The position numbers and the translations under genes are program-made. A stretch of 64,000 nucleotides of DNA from Populus alba. Its lineage: Eukaryota; Streptophyta; Magnoliopsida; Malpighiales; Salicaceae. The stretch covers positions 5,456,001 through 5,520,000 of the forward strand of contig NC_133293.1 of NCBI RefSeq assembly GCF_005239225.2, written 5' to 3'. The notes under the pieces are model-generated. The model made no database searches and was not told the origin of the DNA. It saw nothing but the letters and a program-made list of their open reading frames with translations. Position 1 is the stretch's first letter; the number at the start of each line of letters is the position of its first letter. Below, one piece after another: positions 1 to 13,200 of the stretch.

Positions 1-346
1 CAACACCACCGGATCCGCCACCTCCTCCAAAGAATTCAGCGAAAATATCCTCCGCATCACGAGGATTGAACCTGAAAGAAGCGCCCACATTGGTAGTTGG
101 AGGTGGGATTTGATCAAAAGACTTGAGCCCTTCTTCACCGTAGAGATCATAGATCTGACGCTTGTTAGGGTCTGATAAGACATCGTAGGCTTCGGAGATA
201 AGCTTGAACTTGGCTTCTGCTTCTTTCTTGTTTACAGGGTTCTTGTCTGGATGCCATTTCATTGCCAGTCTCTTGTATGCCTTTTTCATGTCCTCTTCAG
301 TCGCGTTCCGGTTCAGTTTCAGTATGTTATAGTAATCGACACCCAT
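1..346 (-). CDS. DnaJ/Hsp40 co-chaperone, N-terminal part (runs off the window)
   Basis: The frame reads from an ATG at 344-346 to the window edge with no stop, giving 115 residues. Residues 1-66 form a J-domain: MGVDYYNIL opening, positively charged helix II, and the invariant HPD at residues 32-34 (KWHPDKN), followed by the [17 protein letters not shown] helix. A glycine/phenylalanine-rich stretch starts near residue 105 ([10 protein letters not shown]), the order seen in type B (Sis1/DNAJB-like) proteins. Such proteins stimulate Hsp70 ATPase activity through HPD and deliver substrates in the cytosol or nucleus. The C-terminal substrate-binding domains lie outside the window, so type A cannot be fully excluded, although zinc-finger CxxCxGxG repeats are not seen in this part. 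No intron is visible here. Confidence 0.93.
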   Translation of the reverse strand, partial: MGVDYYNILKLNRNATEEDMKKAYKRLAMKWHPDKNPVNKKEAEAKFKLISEAYDVLSDPNKRQIYDLYGEEGLKSFDQIPPPTTNVGASFRFNPRDAEDIFAEFFGGGGGSGGV

Positions 347-923
347 TTCTTCTTCTTGATTTTTCTTTGGATTGACAGCAAATGCAAAGAGGGGGGGCGA
401 GTAGAGCACAAAGGGTGTTTTCTTCCCTTTCCTTTCTTGCGCAAGAAAACCGGCGAGTCGGCAGGGCGGGCAAGGAAGGATAGATTAGATTGTTGTGAAC
501 GCGTACCGTGGGATATTTTTTAAGGAGTAAAATATAATCTAGTACCTGTTTTTATTATACTTCTTGGATTTAATCCTCTTTTCTTGAAAATAAGAAGCTA
601 GTCCCTTTAATACACTCTATTTAAAATATTTTTTATTTAAAAATATATTAAAATAATATTTTTTATTTTTTAAAGATTATTTTTCACATCAATATATTAA
701 AATAATATAAAAAAAAAAACAAAATGACTAAAAAATACAGAGAGATTATTAAGTTATTCTTCGCATCTTGTCATCGAATAAAAGAGCAAATAAGAACCTT
801 GAAACTAAAAGGACCGATCGATTATCTTACAGAAATATCAGTGATTAGACATTGAGTAGTTTGTGTGACAGCTTTGAGGCGTAGAAAACACTGTGCCGAC
901 AGAATACGTGCAAGGACATCCAA

Positions 924-1011
<88 letters not shown>

Positions 1012-2229
1012 TCTCTCTCCTCGGTGCTGAATGAATGACGGCTTCTTTTCCCAATAAAAACGACCTCGTAGCAATAATCAATCGATCAATGTCTGGTATC
1101 TATTACTCAAAGATGGTGTGGGTGAGATGGATCGCATCCGCTTAAGAATTAAGATGATAATTGAAGCCACGTAGAAAGGGTATCCAGCGGACATCCCCTC
1201 CTGTGGGATTTTATGGTGTGAAATAATCAATTAATTTAAAGTTTAAATAATTAAATAAGATTTTAAGATGATTTATATTATTTTTTAATATATCATTTTA
1301 AATAAAAAAAATTTTGAGCTTTAAATTTACACAAATTCAAATTATTTTTATACTTAATTTTTATTAAATAAACAAAAATAATGAATTTCAAACTCGTGAG
1401 CGCTTAGTTATCAAGACTTCGATATTATATCAAAGAATCAATTCAACCCAAAAGCTTTAAGCTGTTAGATAAGGTTTCAATACATAATTTATATTATTCT
1501 CTAATATTATCTATCTAAAACCCTCAATTACTCGAAGCTTTAAAAAAAAAAACACAAATAATAGTAAAGATAAAAAGAACTTCATTCACTCGGGTATGGA
1601 ATAATCAAAACCTAGCTATTATTTCATTGACTTTTCTTTAAAAAAATTGTTTGGTTCCTCCTTTAAAACAATTCTTTAAAGATTCATCTGGATTGACTCT
1701 TCTAAACTATAACCTGGACCATGCTTCAAATCTAGTTTTAAAACTATGCTCTTTAAATATTCACCTAGATTGACTCTTGTAAACTATAACTCGGACTATA
1801 CTTCAAATCTAGTTTTAAAATTATGCTATTTTAGTGAGAGATCTGTCAACTTATCAAAAAGGTTTGATATACAAGTATAAAAAAAGATGGGAAAAGAAAA
1901 TATAACTTGTGGTCGTGTCATACTTCTAATAGTTAAAGTGTTGTTGACTCACGACAGGCAAAGATATATTAAAATAATATTTTTTTTATTTTTTAAAATT
2001 GATTTTTAATATTAACACTTCAAAACTATCTAAAAACAATTAAAAATAATTTTAAAGAAAAATAAATTAAATTATTAACAAACAAATGATGACCCGTCTT
2101 ACCAAGCATGATCATAATGGGCATGTACATTTTGTCTCTTTCTTTTTCATTTATAGTACCTTGTCGACTTATCAAATTTGGTGAATACAGAAGTTGGCTT
2201 AAGACTAATTTTTTTTAATGCTTACTTTT
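347..2229. other. Intergenic region upstream of the DnaJ gene
   Basis: No coding region is supported. It holds the DnaJ promoter and leader (about 347-530), an AT-rich dispersed repeat fragment (about 600-720), a compound microsatellite (925-1020) and a second repeat fragment (about 1955-2080). A short imperfect duplication about 100 bp apart occurs at 1675-1830, where the motif GATTGACTCTT followed by AAACTATAAC recurs. Confidence 0.6.
925..1020. repeat. Compound microsatellite (CT)n-(TA)n-(CT)n
   Basis: An uninterrupted CT run (about 925-957) passes directly into a TA run (about 957-1009) and ends in a short CT run (1011-1019). It lies about 580 bp upstream of the DnaJ start codon. Open frames across it are repeat artefacts. 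Confidence 0.97.
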
Positions 2230-2234
2230 AATTG

Positions 2235-4822
2235 TGTCACGAGGTCGCACTGCGGTGATGTCTAGCGACGACGAAAGCTTTTGTCGTGCCTCCTAGTGAG
2301 GTGTTGTGTGTTGGGAAGGTTTTTTAGATTTAATCATAAAATTATGATTAATGTTTAGGAGTCGCCATCTAGTATTATGGTCACTAGGAATTTATGGTTC
2401 ATGAGAGTCTGGGTAAGGGACCGGTTGTGTAAGGGGAAGACGCATTACCCCCAGTGCACCTTACCTAAGGTAAGCTGCATTGTTGTTTGATTGTTTTTCT
2501 GGATCGGGTTTATCTTCGTTGGTCATTTCTAGGGTTTAAAGTATATCTCTTTTTATGAGAAAGTTTATACCCTATTGAGTTAAATCCTAACCATTTTAAA
2601 GTCTGAATTTTAGCATCGTATTTTTACACCTTGTATTTTTAATACCTGAGGGTGTACTTTATCTTGTAATTTTACACCCCACAGATATTAAAATCTACAT
2701 TCGGACCCTAGAAAAAAAAAAGTTGGAAAAAGGTTTTTGATAGTTTTGTCAAATCCTAATGGATAATCATAAATTGGTTATAATATCCATTTTGCATTTT
2801 AAAACGTGAAAAAGATGCAATTTATGTTTTTATGAAGATATGCTTGGAAAAATTTTAGGATTTGGCTGTATGCATGAAAACAAAATATTTTTTTTTTTGT
2901 TTTAGAAATGAGAAATTAATTTAAAATATTTTGAGATTTTTTGGAAATATTTTCAAATTTGTTTTGAAATATTTCAGAAATAACTGAGTATTGTAATACT
3001 AGATTTGTATTTCACAGTGTAAATATATAACTCGATATTATGCAAAATAGATAGAAAAACATTTGAGAAAATCACAATTTTTTAAAATGATTTTTAAATT
3101 TTTTTGGATTTTTTTTCTTTTTTTATTTAAATGGGGGTTGGGCCGGATCCAGCCCAGCCATTTAGGCTAGGCCAGAATTGACCTGGCCCAAAGACAAAGT
3201 GAATTATTCTGACGCTGCATGCACAAAATGAATTCTGCATGCAGTGGCCTCAACAAAAAAAGAGGTGAAGCAAGGAGGAGGAGAAGCTATTGTCACTGGC
3301 CTGGAGTGAGGTTGGAGGTGGTCTAGTCATGGAAGACGAGAGGCTGATTGGTGGAGAGTTTTGGCCGTCAAAGTCGCTATGGGAGAAAGAAGAATCTGGT
3401 TTGCAGAGAAGAGAGGTTCACGGTGGCTCTCGATGATCGGTTGGTAGTGTGTTGGCTTTTTGTGGTGGAGTTGATGGCGGCTTTGGTTGGTGGCTAGAAC
3501 AACAGGGAGAGGGAGGGAGAGAAAAAACTGTAGAAACGGGGCCGAGAGGCTTGTTTTTTTTTATCAACTTTAGACCCAATTTCTCCTAACTCATGCCATG
3601 AAATTCACCTCTATTTATAGGCAGGGGAAAAGGAAAATCTTATCTACACTGAGGGAATTTGCAGCCCTTGATTCAGTTGGAAAGGCTCCCAACCATTGGC
3701 TTAAAATAGGAATCCTGATTTGTCAAATCTACAGAAAAAGGTTGACTGAGTTGGCCTTTTTAGGTCAATGCCAGCGCCGATGCCGATGGGTTGTCATTCA
3801 GCCTGAATGGGTCATATGAGGTCGTAGAGAAATTATATAGGATCATTTTCGTGCAAGATTTGTTAGCTTTGATGGATGTTAGATGCACTAAATGCACTTA
3901 CAAAGTAGGTGACATGAGCAGCTTTATCCGGGTAAAAGAAGAAGACAATGAATAGTGACGAGACAACGCGTTGTCTGGTCTTTTTTTTATTATATACTCA
4001 AAACAACATCGTTTTAGTTTTGAATTAGGGATTTTGCCAAAGTTTAATGTAGTCCTCTAGCTTTCAATTTGTTTTAATAGAACCCCTGATTGACCATAAA
4101 CTTTTGATTTAATTTAATTAAACCCCTAATGAACTTTAATTGGAACCCCCAAGTTATGCGCCTATTGCGATATGGTTCTTGGTCCCGGATTTGTTCAATT
4201 AAACCTCTAATTAACCATTAAATTTTTAATTTCTTCAATTTCACCCTCGGTTTTTATTAATTGAGCCCCTATAGTTTGATGCCTTTTGCAAATTAGCCCT
4301 TGACTGTTCAATTTAACCCCTAATTGACCATAAAACTTCAATTTTCTTGCAATTTTACCCCTGATTTCAATCAATTAACTTGGTAAAAATTAAATTTAGT
4401 CTCTAAAAATTTCAATCTTCTCAATTAAGTCCATATTAGGCTCTCAAACTTAACTTTTCACCAATTAAGCCCCAAATAAAATTAATTTGACCCATTCAAT
4501 TAAGTCATTGCACTTAATTAAATCCTTCAATTGGATCCAAATTAATTCTTAAACATAATTAAATTTCAATTTGACTTATGATTAAATCAAATTGGCCTAT
4601 TAAAAATTTAATTATGTCATCGAATTTAATTTTTATGCAAATTCATCCAATAATCATTCAATTTGACATTGAATTTGTATTTTTCTGCATTTTCGGCGTA
4701 ATGGGGTGCCTTAACATTTCTCTTAATTTCTCAACCTGTTTTCTTCATGTTGCCAGCATTTATTTTATTTTTATTTTGAAAAAAATAAATTTTGAGGAAT
4801 AACCGAGAATTAGGTTATGATA
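2235..4822 (-). mobile_element. Solo LTR of a Ty3/gypsy (Ogre/Tat-like) retrotransposon
   Basis: The 2588-bp unit starts TGTCACGAGG and ends GGTTATGATA (canonical ending CA mutated to TA). It is flanked by the same 5 bp, AATTG, at 2230-2234 and 4823-4827, a typical LTR target-site duplication. It shares several blocks with the other LTRs of the window: the GAGTCGCCATCTAGTATTAT block near 2361, a GC-rich block near 3130-3180, and a tail of short AATTAAxCCC-rich segments (about 4030-4560). The TATA motif lies on the minus strand, so the element points left. No gag or pol is present, so it is read as a solo LTR made by LTR-LTR recombination. Confidence 0.85.
3611..3620 (-). promoter_or_regulatory. 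Predicted LTR TATA box
   Basis: CTATAAATAG on the minus strand sits in the same relative place as the TATATAAA of the LTR at 43500-45932. It would start transcription near 3580 and divide U3 (right) from R/U5 (left). A perfect 16-nt palindrome, AGACAACGCGTTGTCT, lies upstream at 3961-3976. Confidence 0.55.
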
Positions 4823-4827
4823 AATTG

Positions 4828-7300
4828 GATAATAAATATATTATTTACATGGTACATTTATCAAAATTATTTTAAACCACCTCTCCTATGATATATTCGG
4901 ACTTCTATAAAAAATAATCGTATTTTCGGTATTGCGATATCAGTCTAATATATTTTGATAAATTTAATTCTTCGAAATGCTAATATCAAGATTTGAATTC
5001 ATAACATCTAGGAAATTTTTTTTTTTAACCACTTTATTAACCTTTTAAACTAATGGTAACGCAAGAATAATACGTAAGCATTAATAGTTTTTTTTTTTTT
5101 GTAACTACTAAAAAGGTATAGACTTAAAGTTGCCCCTAAACTAAAAATTTCATGTACACTGCATTTTCATTTATATTTTGAACTACTATATTTACATGAT
5201 AAATTATTTAGACAATTTATGGGTGTCTTATTTTTTACCCGTTAGAACTAAGAAACTCAGGCTTAGTTTTTCAGTTACTTCTTTTATAGTCTGCAACTAG
5301 ACGATGCATCGTTTGTTTATATATTAAAATAAAAAAATCGAATGACATGTCAATCATCTTTTTAGCTAAAAACAAACGAGGGACAAACATGCAAGCCTCG
5401 CCTTTTAGTTTTATGAGCTAGGCGTGATGGGCCTCACAAGGGCAGCATTGTGGCCTTTTTTTAGCTTGTTTTTAATTTTTATTTTATTTCATTAAAACAA
5501 AAAAACTTAAAAATATATTAAGAATATATTTTTATTAAATATTATTCAATATATATTTAGATTTTAAATGAGATTATAACTCTTTTTTTCTTACAAAGTT
5601 ACCGGCTATTTTAGCGCAATTCTTTGTGATTTGTCTATTTTTTTTCTCCTAAAATTTTATTTACTGGGTTTTCTATGCAATTATTTTTTTTATTATGACA
5701 TGATCATATAAAAAATAATTCAAAAAAATATAATTTCTTTTTTTTATATTTTCCAATATGTCTGAAGCATGATCATCAAATAATATTATTTTTTTAATGT
5801 ACTTTTATGATTTTGATAATTGTTTGCTTCAAATAATAAACATTATGATAAACAAATTGAAAAAAAAAAAGTAGGCACATTAATAGGATGAAAATGTTGT
5901 GATAAAAGAAATGAATTTTTTATTCTTATTTTGAATCATCTAGAGTCTTTTGTATATTTATTCTAACCACCTTCAATTTTTACTGAACAAAACACAGTGC
6001 TCAAGAAAACTATGTTTTTGGGTCAATAAAAAACAGTTAATAGGAAGAAAAAAAAGAAGGAGTTATACTAGAAAAATTATTTTATTTTTATAGAATTTAG
6101 ATTATTAGTTTTCTTAAGAAAAGGCATTGGCATATAATTAAATTAAAAATTTCTCGATCCATATTTATCTATTTCCTTCTAAAAAAAAAATTTTTTTTTC
6201 TCATAATAAAAAATGCATTTTGAATGCCCTTATATTTCTCTGCATTAAAAAATAGATTTTAACCCGATATATGATGGAGTTTGGCTAGAAATTTGTTTAG
6301 GAATACAGTCTAACCTGTATTTTCAAAATTGATAAAAAAAAAAAAGAAAAGCAAAAACATGCTTTTAATGCTTCTGATTTCTTTAAATGTTTGCTGACTT
6401 GTTTTTTGTTTTTGTATTTTAAAAATATTTTTTTTTAAAAAATAATTTTTAATTTTTTTTTTCTTTACTTCAAATTAATATGTTTTTTGATATTTTTAAA
6501 TTTTTTTGATACGTTAATATCAAAAATAATTTTTAAAAAATAAAAAAAAATATTATTTTAATAAATTTCTGAGTGAAAAACACTTTAAAAAGCAACAACA
6601 ACCACACTCAATAGGCCAGTGTACTTTCAAAAAATGGTAACAAATTGAATTACCTTTTGTTTTTAGCACATATTTTTTAAATATTGGATAAAAAAACATG
6701 ATTGAAAATAATATAGGTGAAATAATATAGTTTATACATGTCGCAATTAAAAAACACAATTTTTATAGTTTATCGCTATTTATTATAGCAACATCTAATA
6801 AAAAGTATTAAATTGCTGAAAGAAAGAAGACATGAGAGAGAAAAAGAAATAAAGAAAAAAAAAACCTTAGAGATATATCTAAATTCTGATTATGATATCA
6901 TTGATCTATTAGAAAGATATCAATAAAATAAATCCAACAACATAAAAAAAGATTATACTAAGAAGGGTTATCAATGATGACTCGAGTGGGTCACATTTAT
7001 TATTAAAGACAAGTGAGCCGCTTCCATTTTTGAGTGGTTAGTGTGACACCCTTGGATCATGATTGATAATATTACTTGATTATACTTTTACTAATCTTAC
7101 AATAAAATAAGCTTATATTAGTCCATGTCCATATGGTTATATACACGTCTCAGAAGTTTGGGGGCTAAAGTCTAATTTCACTAAAATGTTTGGGATATAG
7201 AAGTAATTAAACTTTTTGCTGAGCCCGATAAGATACCAAAAGGTTTATAACTAAAATTGTCTCATCTTGACACTGATACACTTTATTTCTTTTATTTGAC
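4828..7300. other. AT-rich intergenic region with dispersed repeat fragments
   Basis: No gene is supported. The region is dominated by A/T runs. The palindrome ACGATGCATCGT at 5301-5312 also occurs in the LTR at 58702-58713, suggesting a small LTR fragment near 5280-5460. A minus-oriented copy of the AT-rich miniature repeat lies at about 6360-6620. Confidence 0.5.
6360..6620 (-). repeat. Miniature AT-rich repeat (MITE-like), longest copy
   Basis: Read on the minus strand it opens with a GTTGTTGCTTTTTAAAGTG block and continues with the core TATTAAAATAATATT, a run of T, then AAAAATTATTTTTGATATTA. The same core recurs in diverged copies at about 600-720, 1955-2080, 10555-10700, 11260-11350, 11590-11720, 12330-12490, 33055-33150, 54455-54560 and 54680-54800. 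Length and dispersal fit a non-autonomous DNA element, but I could not define terminal inverted repeats. Confidence 0.5.
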
Positions 7301-7870
7301 AAACGGGCACGCGTCCACAAAATTAGGTTCGTCTCCGCTTCCAGATCCGCCACCCCGGTTCCGTTGGCACATGTCAAAAAGTTATCTTGACAAAGACTTT
7401 AGCAAATAATTAAAATAATATAATGCGATGAATAATCAAGGATTCATGAAACGCAACGGTTTGTGTCGTTTTGAGGCATAAGCACCTGCCAAGTGCCACC
7501 CCTCTCCCTGCACGGCTAGGTGGTTTTGACCGTTAGTTCTAACTTGTGTTTTATAGCGTGAATAATGTCGGCCCACACGACAACAACACACGTGGATGGT
7601 AACAAAGTGCCTTTCATTTGTAGTTTGTCCTCTTTGCTTTTCTTCCAAATCAGGCAATGCCCCGCAATGTAAAGCATGGAAAGTTCGAACTCCAAAGGCA
7701 TGTCGAGAGAGTGGAACCCTAAACAAAATGTCAATTGGTCCCCATTAGCAACTACCATGAACCAGGTCGTTGGAAATGGATCGAGTTGCTTTTTTGAAGA
7801 AAATAGGGATCAAATTGATTTTTTTTTTTTTATAAATCTTAACAACCTCATGGCGGCCAGGACCTGAAAC
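7301..7870. other. Unclassified, less AT-rich segment
   Basis: The base composition is noticeably more balanced than on either side. Overlapping short frames occur on both strands, but none has a recognisable domain, splice structure or good start context. It could be a low-copy transposon remnant or an old gene fragment; I cannot decide. Confidence 0.3.
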
Positions 7871-8040
7871 TTATTTTATTAATAAATATAATATTTGTAA
7901 ACTTATTTATTTTTCTTTGTAAATTATTTTTTTTCAAGAACTTTACCTTCATTTTATATTTATTTATTAAACATTCAATGATTGTTAAAAATAAATAAAA
8001 TATTTATTAGAAGCACAGCACTTCTTTTCACAAAAGGGAA

Positions 8041-9218
8041 ACCCTACATGACCACTTCGGAAGCCTAAAACACCGGCACCAACAGACACCAGTCTAAAAA
8101 ACATAAATCTTAAACGAGAAAACAGATACGGAGATTTACAACAAAATCGTTCAATGAAGCTATAAAGGAATCATGCTATAGTGATATTCCAAGCAGACAA
8201 AAATTTTGGAGCATTGTTTATCTGGGCATGGAGCAACCGGCATCATACTGACCCTCTGCCCTGACAATAGCAAAATCATTTTTGCTCGGGGCTTCTTCCT
8301 TTTGCTGGTGAGCAGGCATCCTGTTACCATTGAATCACCAGGTGCTTTCAAACTAGCATAGTTCAGAGGCCGAAATAGAATGTATATAGTTCATGTAATG
8401 GTGAAGTTGGGCGGATATATAACAAAACTGCGGTACCCTGTCCATTGTATATCATAAAGGAACTCCTTGTTTTGCAAAATCCCTGGCCGCTGATTCACCA
8501 AAAGAAAACAAGTCAAGGAGAAGTTCAGAGACAAACAAATGAGCAAGGCTATCAGAAATGCGAGTGGGAATTGAAAATCAAGAACAGGATTTACAACACC
8601 ATTGTTAACTAGGGTTAAAGTAGTTGTGGACAAAAAAGATCAGAGATTAGATTTTGGTTTATAAAAGAGTGACAATCATTTCTTCCCAATTCCTACCTTG
8701 TTCAAAAATACACCCAAACCTATATTGTTATAGCTTTTCAATGTTCCTTTTAGAGATAGCCAAATGACAATCCAGCCAATTCACTGTACTTTACAGCCAT
8801 TGAGCCTCCATTCTGATGTAGAACAATAAAAAGGTCTATCCCAAGTCCATCCAACATGCTCTAACTCACAACTTTTTCTGGAGCCATGTTTATTATCATT
8901 CAATGCTATACGAGTATACAAGCATTTCAACCCCATCACTTTGGAAAGAAAATGCACTGAGTTGTCTTTGATGACAACCAAACAAAGCACGTATCATGCA
9001 ATGCAAGGCAAATCTAGCAGCAAATACACCTACACTAAATATCATTTATCATAGGCGAGAACCTCATTAATCTTTTATGAGCTGAGGTTCCAATGCTAAT
9101 ATTAACCACATAGAACTGAATTGTGAAAATCAGAACAACATTAACGAGTAAAAAAAAACTAGTTCAACAACTGCGCATTGCATTAGAATCACCAGACCAC
9201 AGCAAAAAAAAACAAAAC
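8041..9218. other. Region downstream of the first DUF569 gene, function unknown
   Basis: Composition is close to transcribed sequence, and part of it must be the 3' untranslated region of the minus-strand DUF569 gene that stops at 9219. Short minus-strand frames at 8160-8351 and 8391-8633 show no family resemblance. I see no convincing exon. Confidence 0.3.
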
Positions 9219-10206
9219 TTAATGCATCATGAGCTCACCGTTGGACGATGACTGAACAAGAATAACATGCATATCTGCATTGTTTGGAGGAAGCTGCAAT
9301 CGAAGTGGATAAAGCTTTGCATTCAAGGGACTACGAGTACACACAATAATATCCTCAAGGCCCGTGTCTTCCTTCAATTTTTGAGTCAACTCATCAACCC
9401 CATTTCCCTTAAAATTCAATGAGTAACCCACCGTTGCATCATCATCAACCTCACCACTCTCATCAGCCACATGGTAGTATATCGTCCTCCCTTCTGATTT
9501 CCTCGGCGAAGTCACATGAGAATCACTCGACTGTCCATTTCAAAAACAAATTACCACCAAGCAGAGAAAAAATCAAAAAGAAAAAAAGAACTATTCAATC
9601 AAATCAGCAAATCGAGATCAGAATTACCTCCTGTCTTGAAAAATTTCCTGATTTGATAGAGAGAGAAGTTGGAGAGGTGGACTCGAAATCCAGAGAATCG
9701 GCATGAGACATGATTTTGTTCAGATCAGGCGCATGACCAGTAGGAGACTGATGTACTTGAATCTCCAGAACATCAACATCCCAAAGGACCCAATCTTGTG
9801 TAGAAGTCCTATGAGGGATGTCATGAGTAACCGAGTTTCTCCAAGGTGGCAACCCCCCATTAGCTCTCAGGAAGTTCCCATATCGGGTCTTGAGCTTCAT
9901 CTGACCCCCTTCTCTAACGGGCTCCCACTCGACGGACGAGTCAAGGCGTCTGGGAAGAGTCTGAAGGACCTTGCGACCCGTCATGCCCAAAAGAAAAGGC
10001 TGATTAGAAGCAGTGAGATATTTACCGTAGCAGGACTTGAGGCGGATGATGAAGTCAGATCCAGGTACAAGTTCGACAATCCATCTTGCGGTCTTGGAGG
10101 ATCCGTCTCGGTCTTGGATCACGGACTCCTCATCATCTTCGGCGAGAAGGTACTTTTCATGGTGGCTGCGGAGACGGACGGCTTTTGCTTTGTTGAAGAA
10201 ATCCAT
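9219..10206 (-). CDS. DUF569 (actin-cross-linking-like) protein, two exons
   Basis: Exon 1 runs 10206-9628 (193 codons) and exon 2 runs 9530-9219. The donor is GAG|GTAATT and the acceptor ACAG|TCG; the phase is 0, giving 296 residues. The start MDFFNKAKAVRLRSHHEKYL is the usual beginning of DUF569 proteins, so the ATG at 10206 is preferred to an in-frame one at 10251. Residues 1-150 form a beta-trefoil-like DUF569 module with the family motifs RLKSCYGKYLTAS, FLLGMTGRKVLQ and FLRANGGLPPWRNSVTHD. Exon 2 adds the C-terminal GRTIYYHVAD...LYPLRLQLPPN module. The fascin-like fold suggests actin binding, but the biochemical role is not established. A paralogue lies 4.5 kb upstream in the same direction. 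Confidence 0.92.
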
Positions 10207-10289
10207 CCCTGACCGGAACTTGGCGGAGTTGGTCTGTGAAAAATTGTTCAAAAGAAGAAAAAGACTAGATATTAACGAAGAGTCGTAGG

Positions 10290-13200
10290 TGAAGTTAAGG
10301 ATAAGAGAGAAGTGGTGCTGTGCTCGATCTTTGTTTTGGTTTCTTGGGTTTTTCTTCGATCTGTTCTGCTCGCAAGTGGAAACCGGAAAGGGATGGGTGT
10401 TGAGATAGTTTTTAAATTAAGAGTAAACGGTCAGCTTCAGGCAGCTACGGTAATTCGGACACGGCAATTACGTGGCCTTTTCGTGTCAGTCATGATTTCT
10501 GGCCGATTTTCGGACATAAGTTCAGGTTCGGTGATCGATTGGAAGGGTATAATTAGTTTTTTAAAATGTTTTTTTATTATTTTAAAATTAATTAAAATAA
10601 TACTTTTTTAAAAAATTATTTTTAATATTAATATAATAAAATAACCTAAAAATTACACAAAAAAATTAGTTTTAAGCTAAAATAATTTTTAAAATATTAA
10701 AAATATAGTTAAACTGCAATGCTAAATATTATCAGTTCCTATAAAAATAATTTTATTTGTTTTGAAGTTTAAAATTATTTAAATAAATACTTGAAACTTA
10801 AACCTAATTAATAAAATAAAAAAAATCTTAATCAGTATCTTTGGATCTAATTTAGATAAGTTACATATTCACAGTTGATTTTTTTGTAAAAAAAAAAATA
10901 CACATGTAAAATGCCGTGACAATTTTAACTTAATCTAAATGATAGAATAAAGAATCATGTTTGTTTTTATTAAAACAAAAATTTAATATATCTATTTTTT
11001 TCTTTTAACTCGGTCTTATCAACTTGGAGAGAGAGAAAATTATTTTATTACCAGAGTGTATTGGGAATCCGGAGTAGTCGACTTGTTTGACCGTATGCTT
11101 TATTTTTGGATAGCCAACTTGCATTTTTAATAAATTTAATTTTTATTTATATATTTTAAATCATTTTAATGCATTAAACTTAAAAATAATTTTGACTTTA
11201 ACGTCACATGAATTGTGACTTTTCACGTCCTACTTCTCTATCTGTTTTAATAATGATTTTTTAAAAATATATTAATCTGTTTTAATAATTTTTTTTTTAT
11301 TTTTAACGTACATCAATATCAAAACCATCTAGATATATATAAAAAAATTAAAGCAAGACAAAAAAATTTCATAAAACAGCCTCTTTCTCCTCTCAGATAT
11401 TAATTATATTCCTTGTTAAAGTTTTTCAATATCAAAACCATCTAGATAAATAAAACAAAAATATTTTTAGATATTAATTATTGTAATCTTTTTTATCCCA
11501 AAACAATCTAGTTGAATCATTGTTGTTCTTATAAGGCCTCCACCGTCAACCATATCCATAAATTTTTACATGATTTTAAGAGATTATTTGTTTTTGAAAT
11601 ATATATATTAAATTAATATTTTTATATTTTTATTTATTTTAATGTGTTGATATAAAAAATAATTTTTAAAATAAAAATATATTATTTTTATATAATTCCA
11701 AATAAAAAAATAATTTAAGAACCAAGTTCGGAAGAAAGATCCTAACTCACCTCGCAGGCTCTCTCTGTTTTTGTTTCACATTTTTTTTTTTAATAATATT
11801 GAACCTTAATATGCTATCTCCTCTATCTTCACTCACCCGTTAATTTCACATTCACTCTTATTAATTTAATGAAATCACATCGAAGATGATGATTTTAAGA
11901 GAGTAGGAGTGATTTTATAAGAAAACGAGAAAGTAAAATAATATCTGGTTCGGTGTGAGTTTGTTTTAAACAATAAAGACGAAGAGAAGAATGGCTGGGA
12001 AGGGATTTTAGAGTCTGGATAGAGTTTCAGATAAAACAATAATCTCTACTTTTTTATTTTTTATTTTTTTTTTCTTTGGGTGGTCTAGGGCAATTGAGGT
12101 ATGACCGTGGGATTGATTAATTAATTAATTTTTTTTTATTAACATGAATATTCAGATAAAGAAGAAGTACGTGCGCACTGCAATTGGCTATCATTTTCCG
12201 ATTGGTGACAAAGACGTATACCAACCAAATCAGTGTCGCTAAGGAAGCGCCACGAAAGAAATCAAGGAGTGCAAAGTTGACCAAATTAATAAAAACTTGC
12301 TTTTTAGTGGGTTTGTGTGAATGTTTTTAAATAATTTTTTATGTTAAAATATATATTAATGATATTTTTTTATTTTTTAAAAATTATTTTTTTATATTAA
12401 AAAATTAAAATAATTTAAAAAATACAAAAAATATATTAATTTTAAAATTTAAAAAAATTTAAATTTTTTTAAAACAAAAAAAACAGGCAAGCAGTGGTGG
12501 CGTAGTGCCCCTTTCTTTCTTCTACTACTGTTTCTATTTCTGTTTCTTCTGACCACCTTTTTCTAGTGTGAAAGGGTGATGTTGCGTCTTATCTTCTTCT
12601 TCTTCTTATTTTTCTTATCAACGTGGTATTTTCATTAATTTATAAACTTAAATTTAATAATTATATAAATTTTTAATAATCTTAAAAAAAAATACAAATT
12701 TAAAAACTTAATCTATTAAGCGATCCCGTCTTATCTTGAATCTACTCTTGATTGTGTTCAACCAAGAATCTTGTCTACCATTCCCTCTTTTTCTCCCCTT
12801 CGAATCTTTATTTACGTAAATTACAATGATTCTTTTTATTATTATTATTATTTTTTTATTATAAGATTTATACTAATCATTTAATAGAGGTGACAGAAGC
12901 TCCTTGACATGTTTTCAAATTACCCCTAGGAAAGTGGGAAATTTTTTTACAAAATTAAAAAGCATCTTCCATTCTAATAGCGTGTTTCGTTTACAGATAT
13001 GATATTTTTTCAAAAAAAATATATAATATTTTTTAAGCACAAATAATATTTTTAAAAACTAAGAAAATATATTTTTTTTATTAAAAAAACATAAATTATC
13101 TCCCATCCAAACATACGGTACCCATAAGTATTATCAGTTATTATATTACCATCCTTATTTTTTTTTTAATATTTTTTATCATTAATATTCAATTCATAGC

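Noticed and set aside
838..1074. Open frame rich in Tyr-Ile and Arg-Glu
   Set aside because: It is the (CT)n-(TA)n microsatellite read as protein.
7436..7758. Overlapping minus-strand frames of 96 and 80 codons
   Set aside because: Two different frames are open over the same bases, and neither shows a domain, splice signal or family motif.
9703..10212. 169-codon plus-strand frame
   Set aside because: It is antisense to the DUF569 exon, which has clear family motifs on the minus strand.
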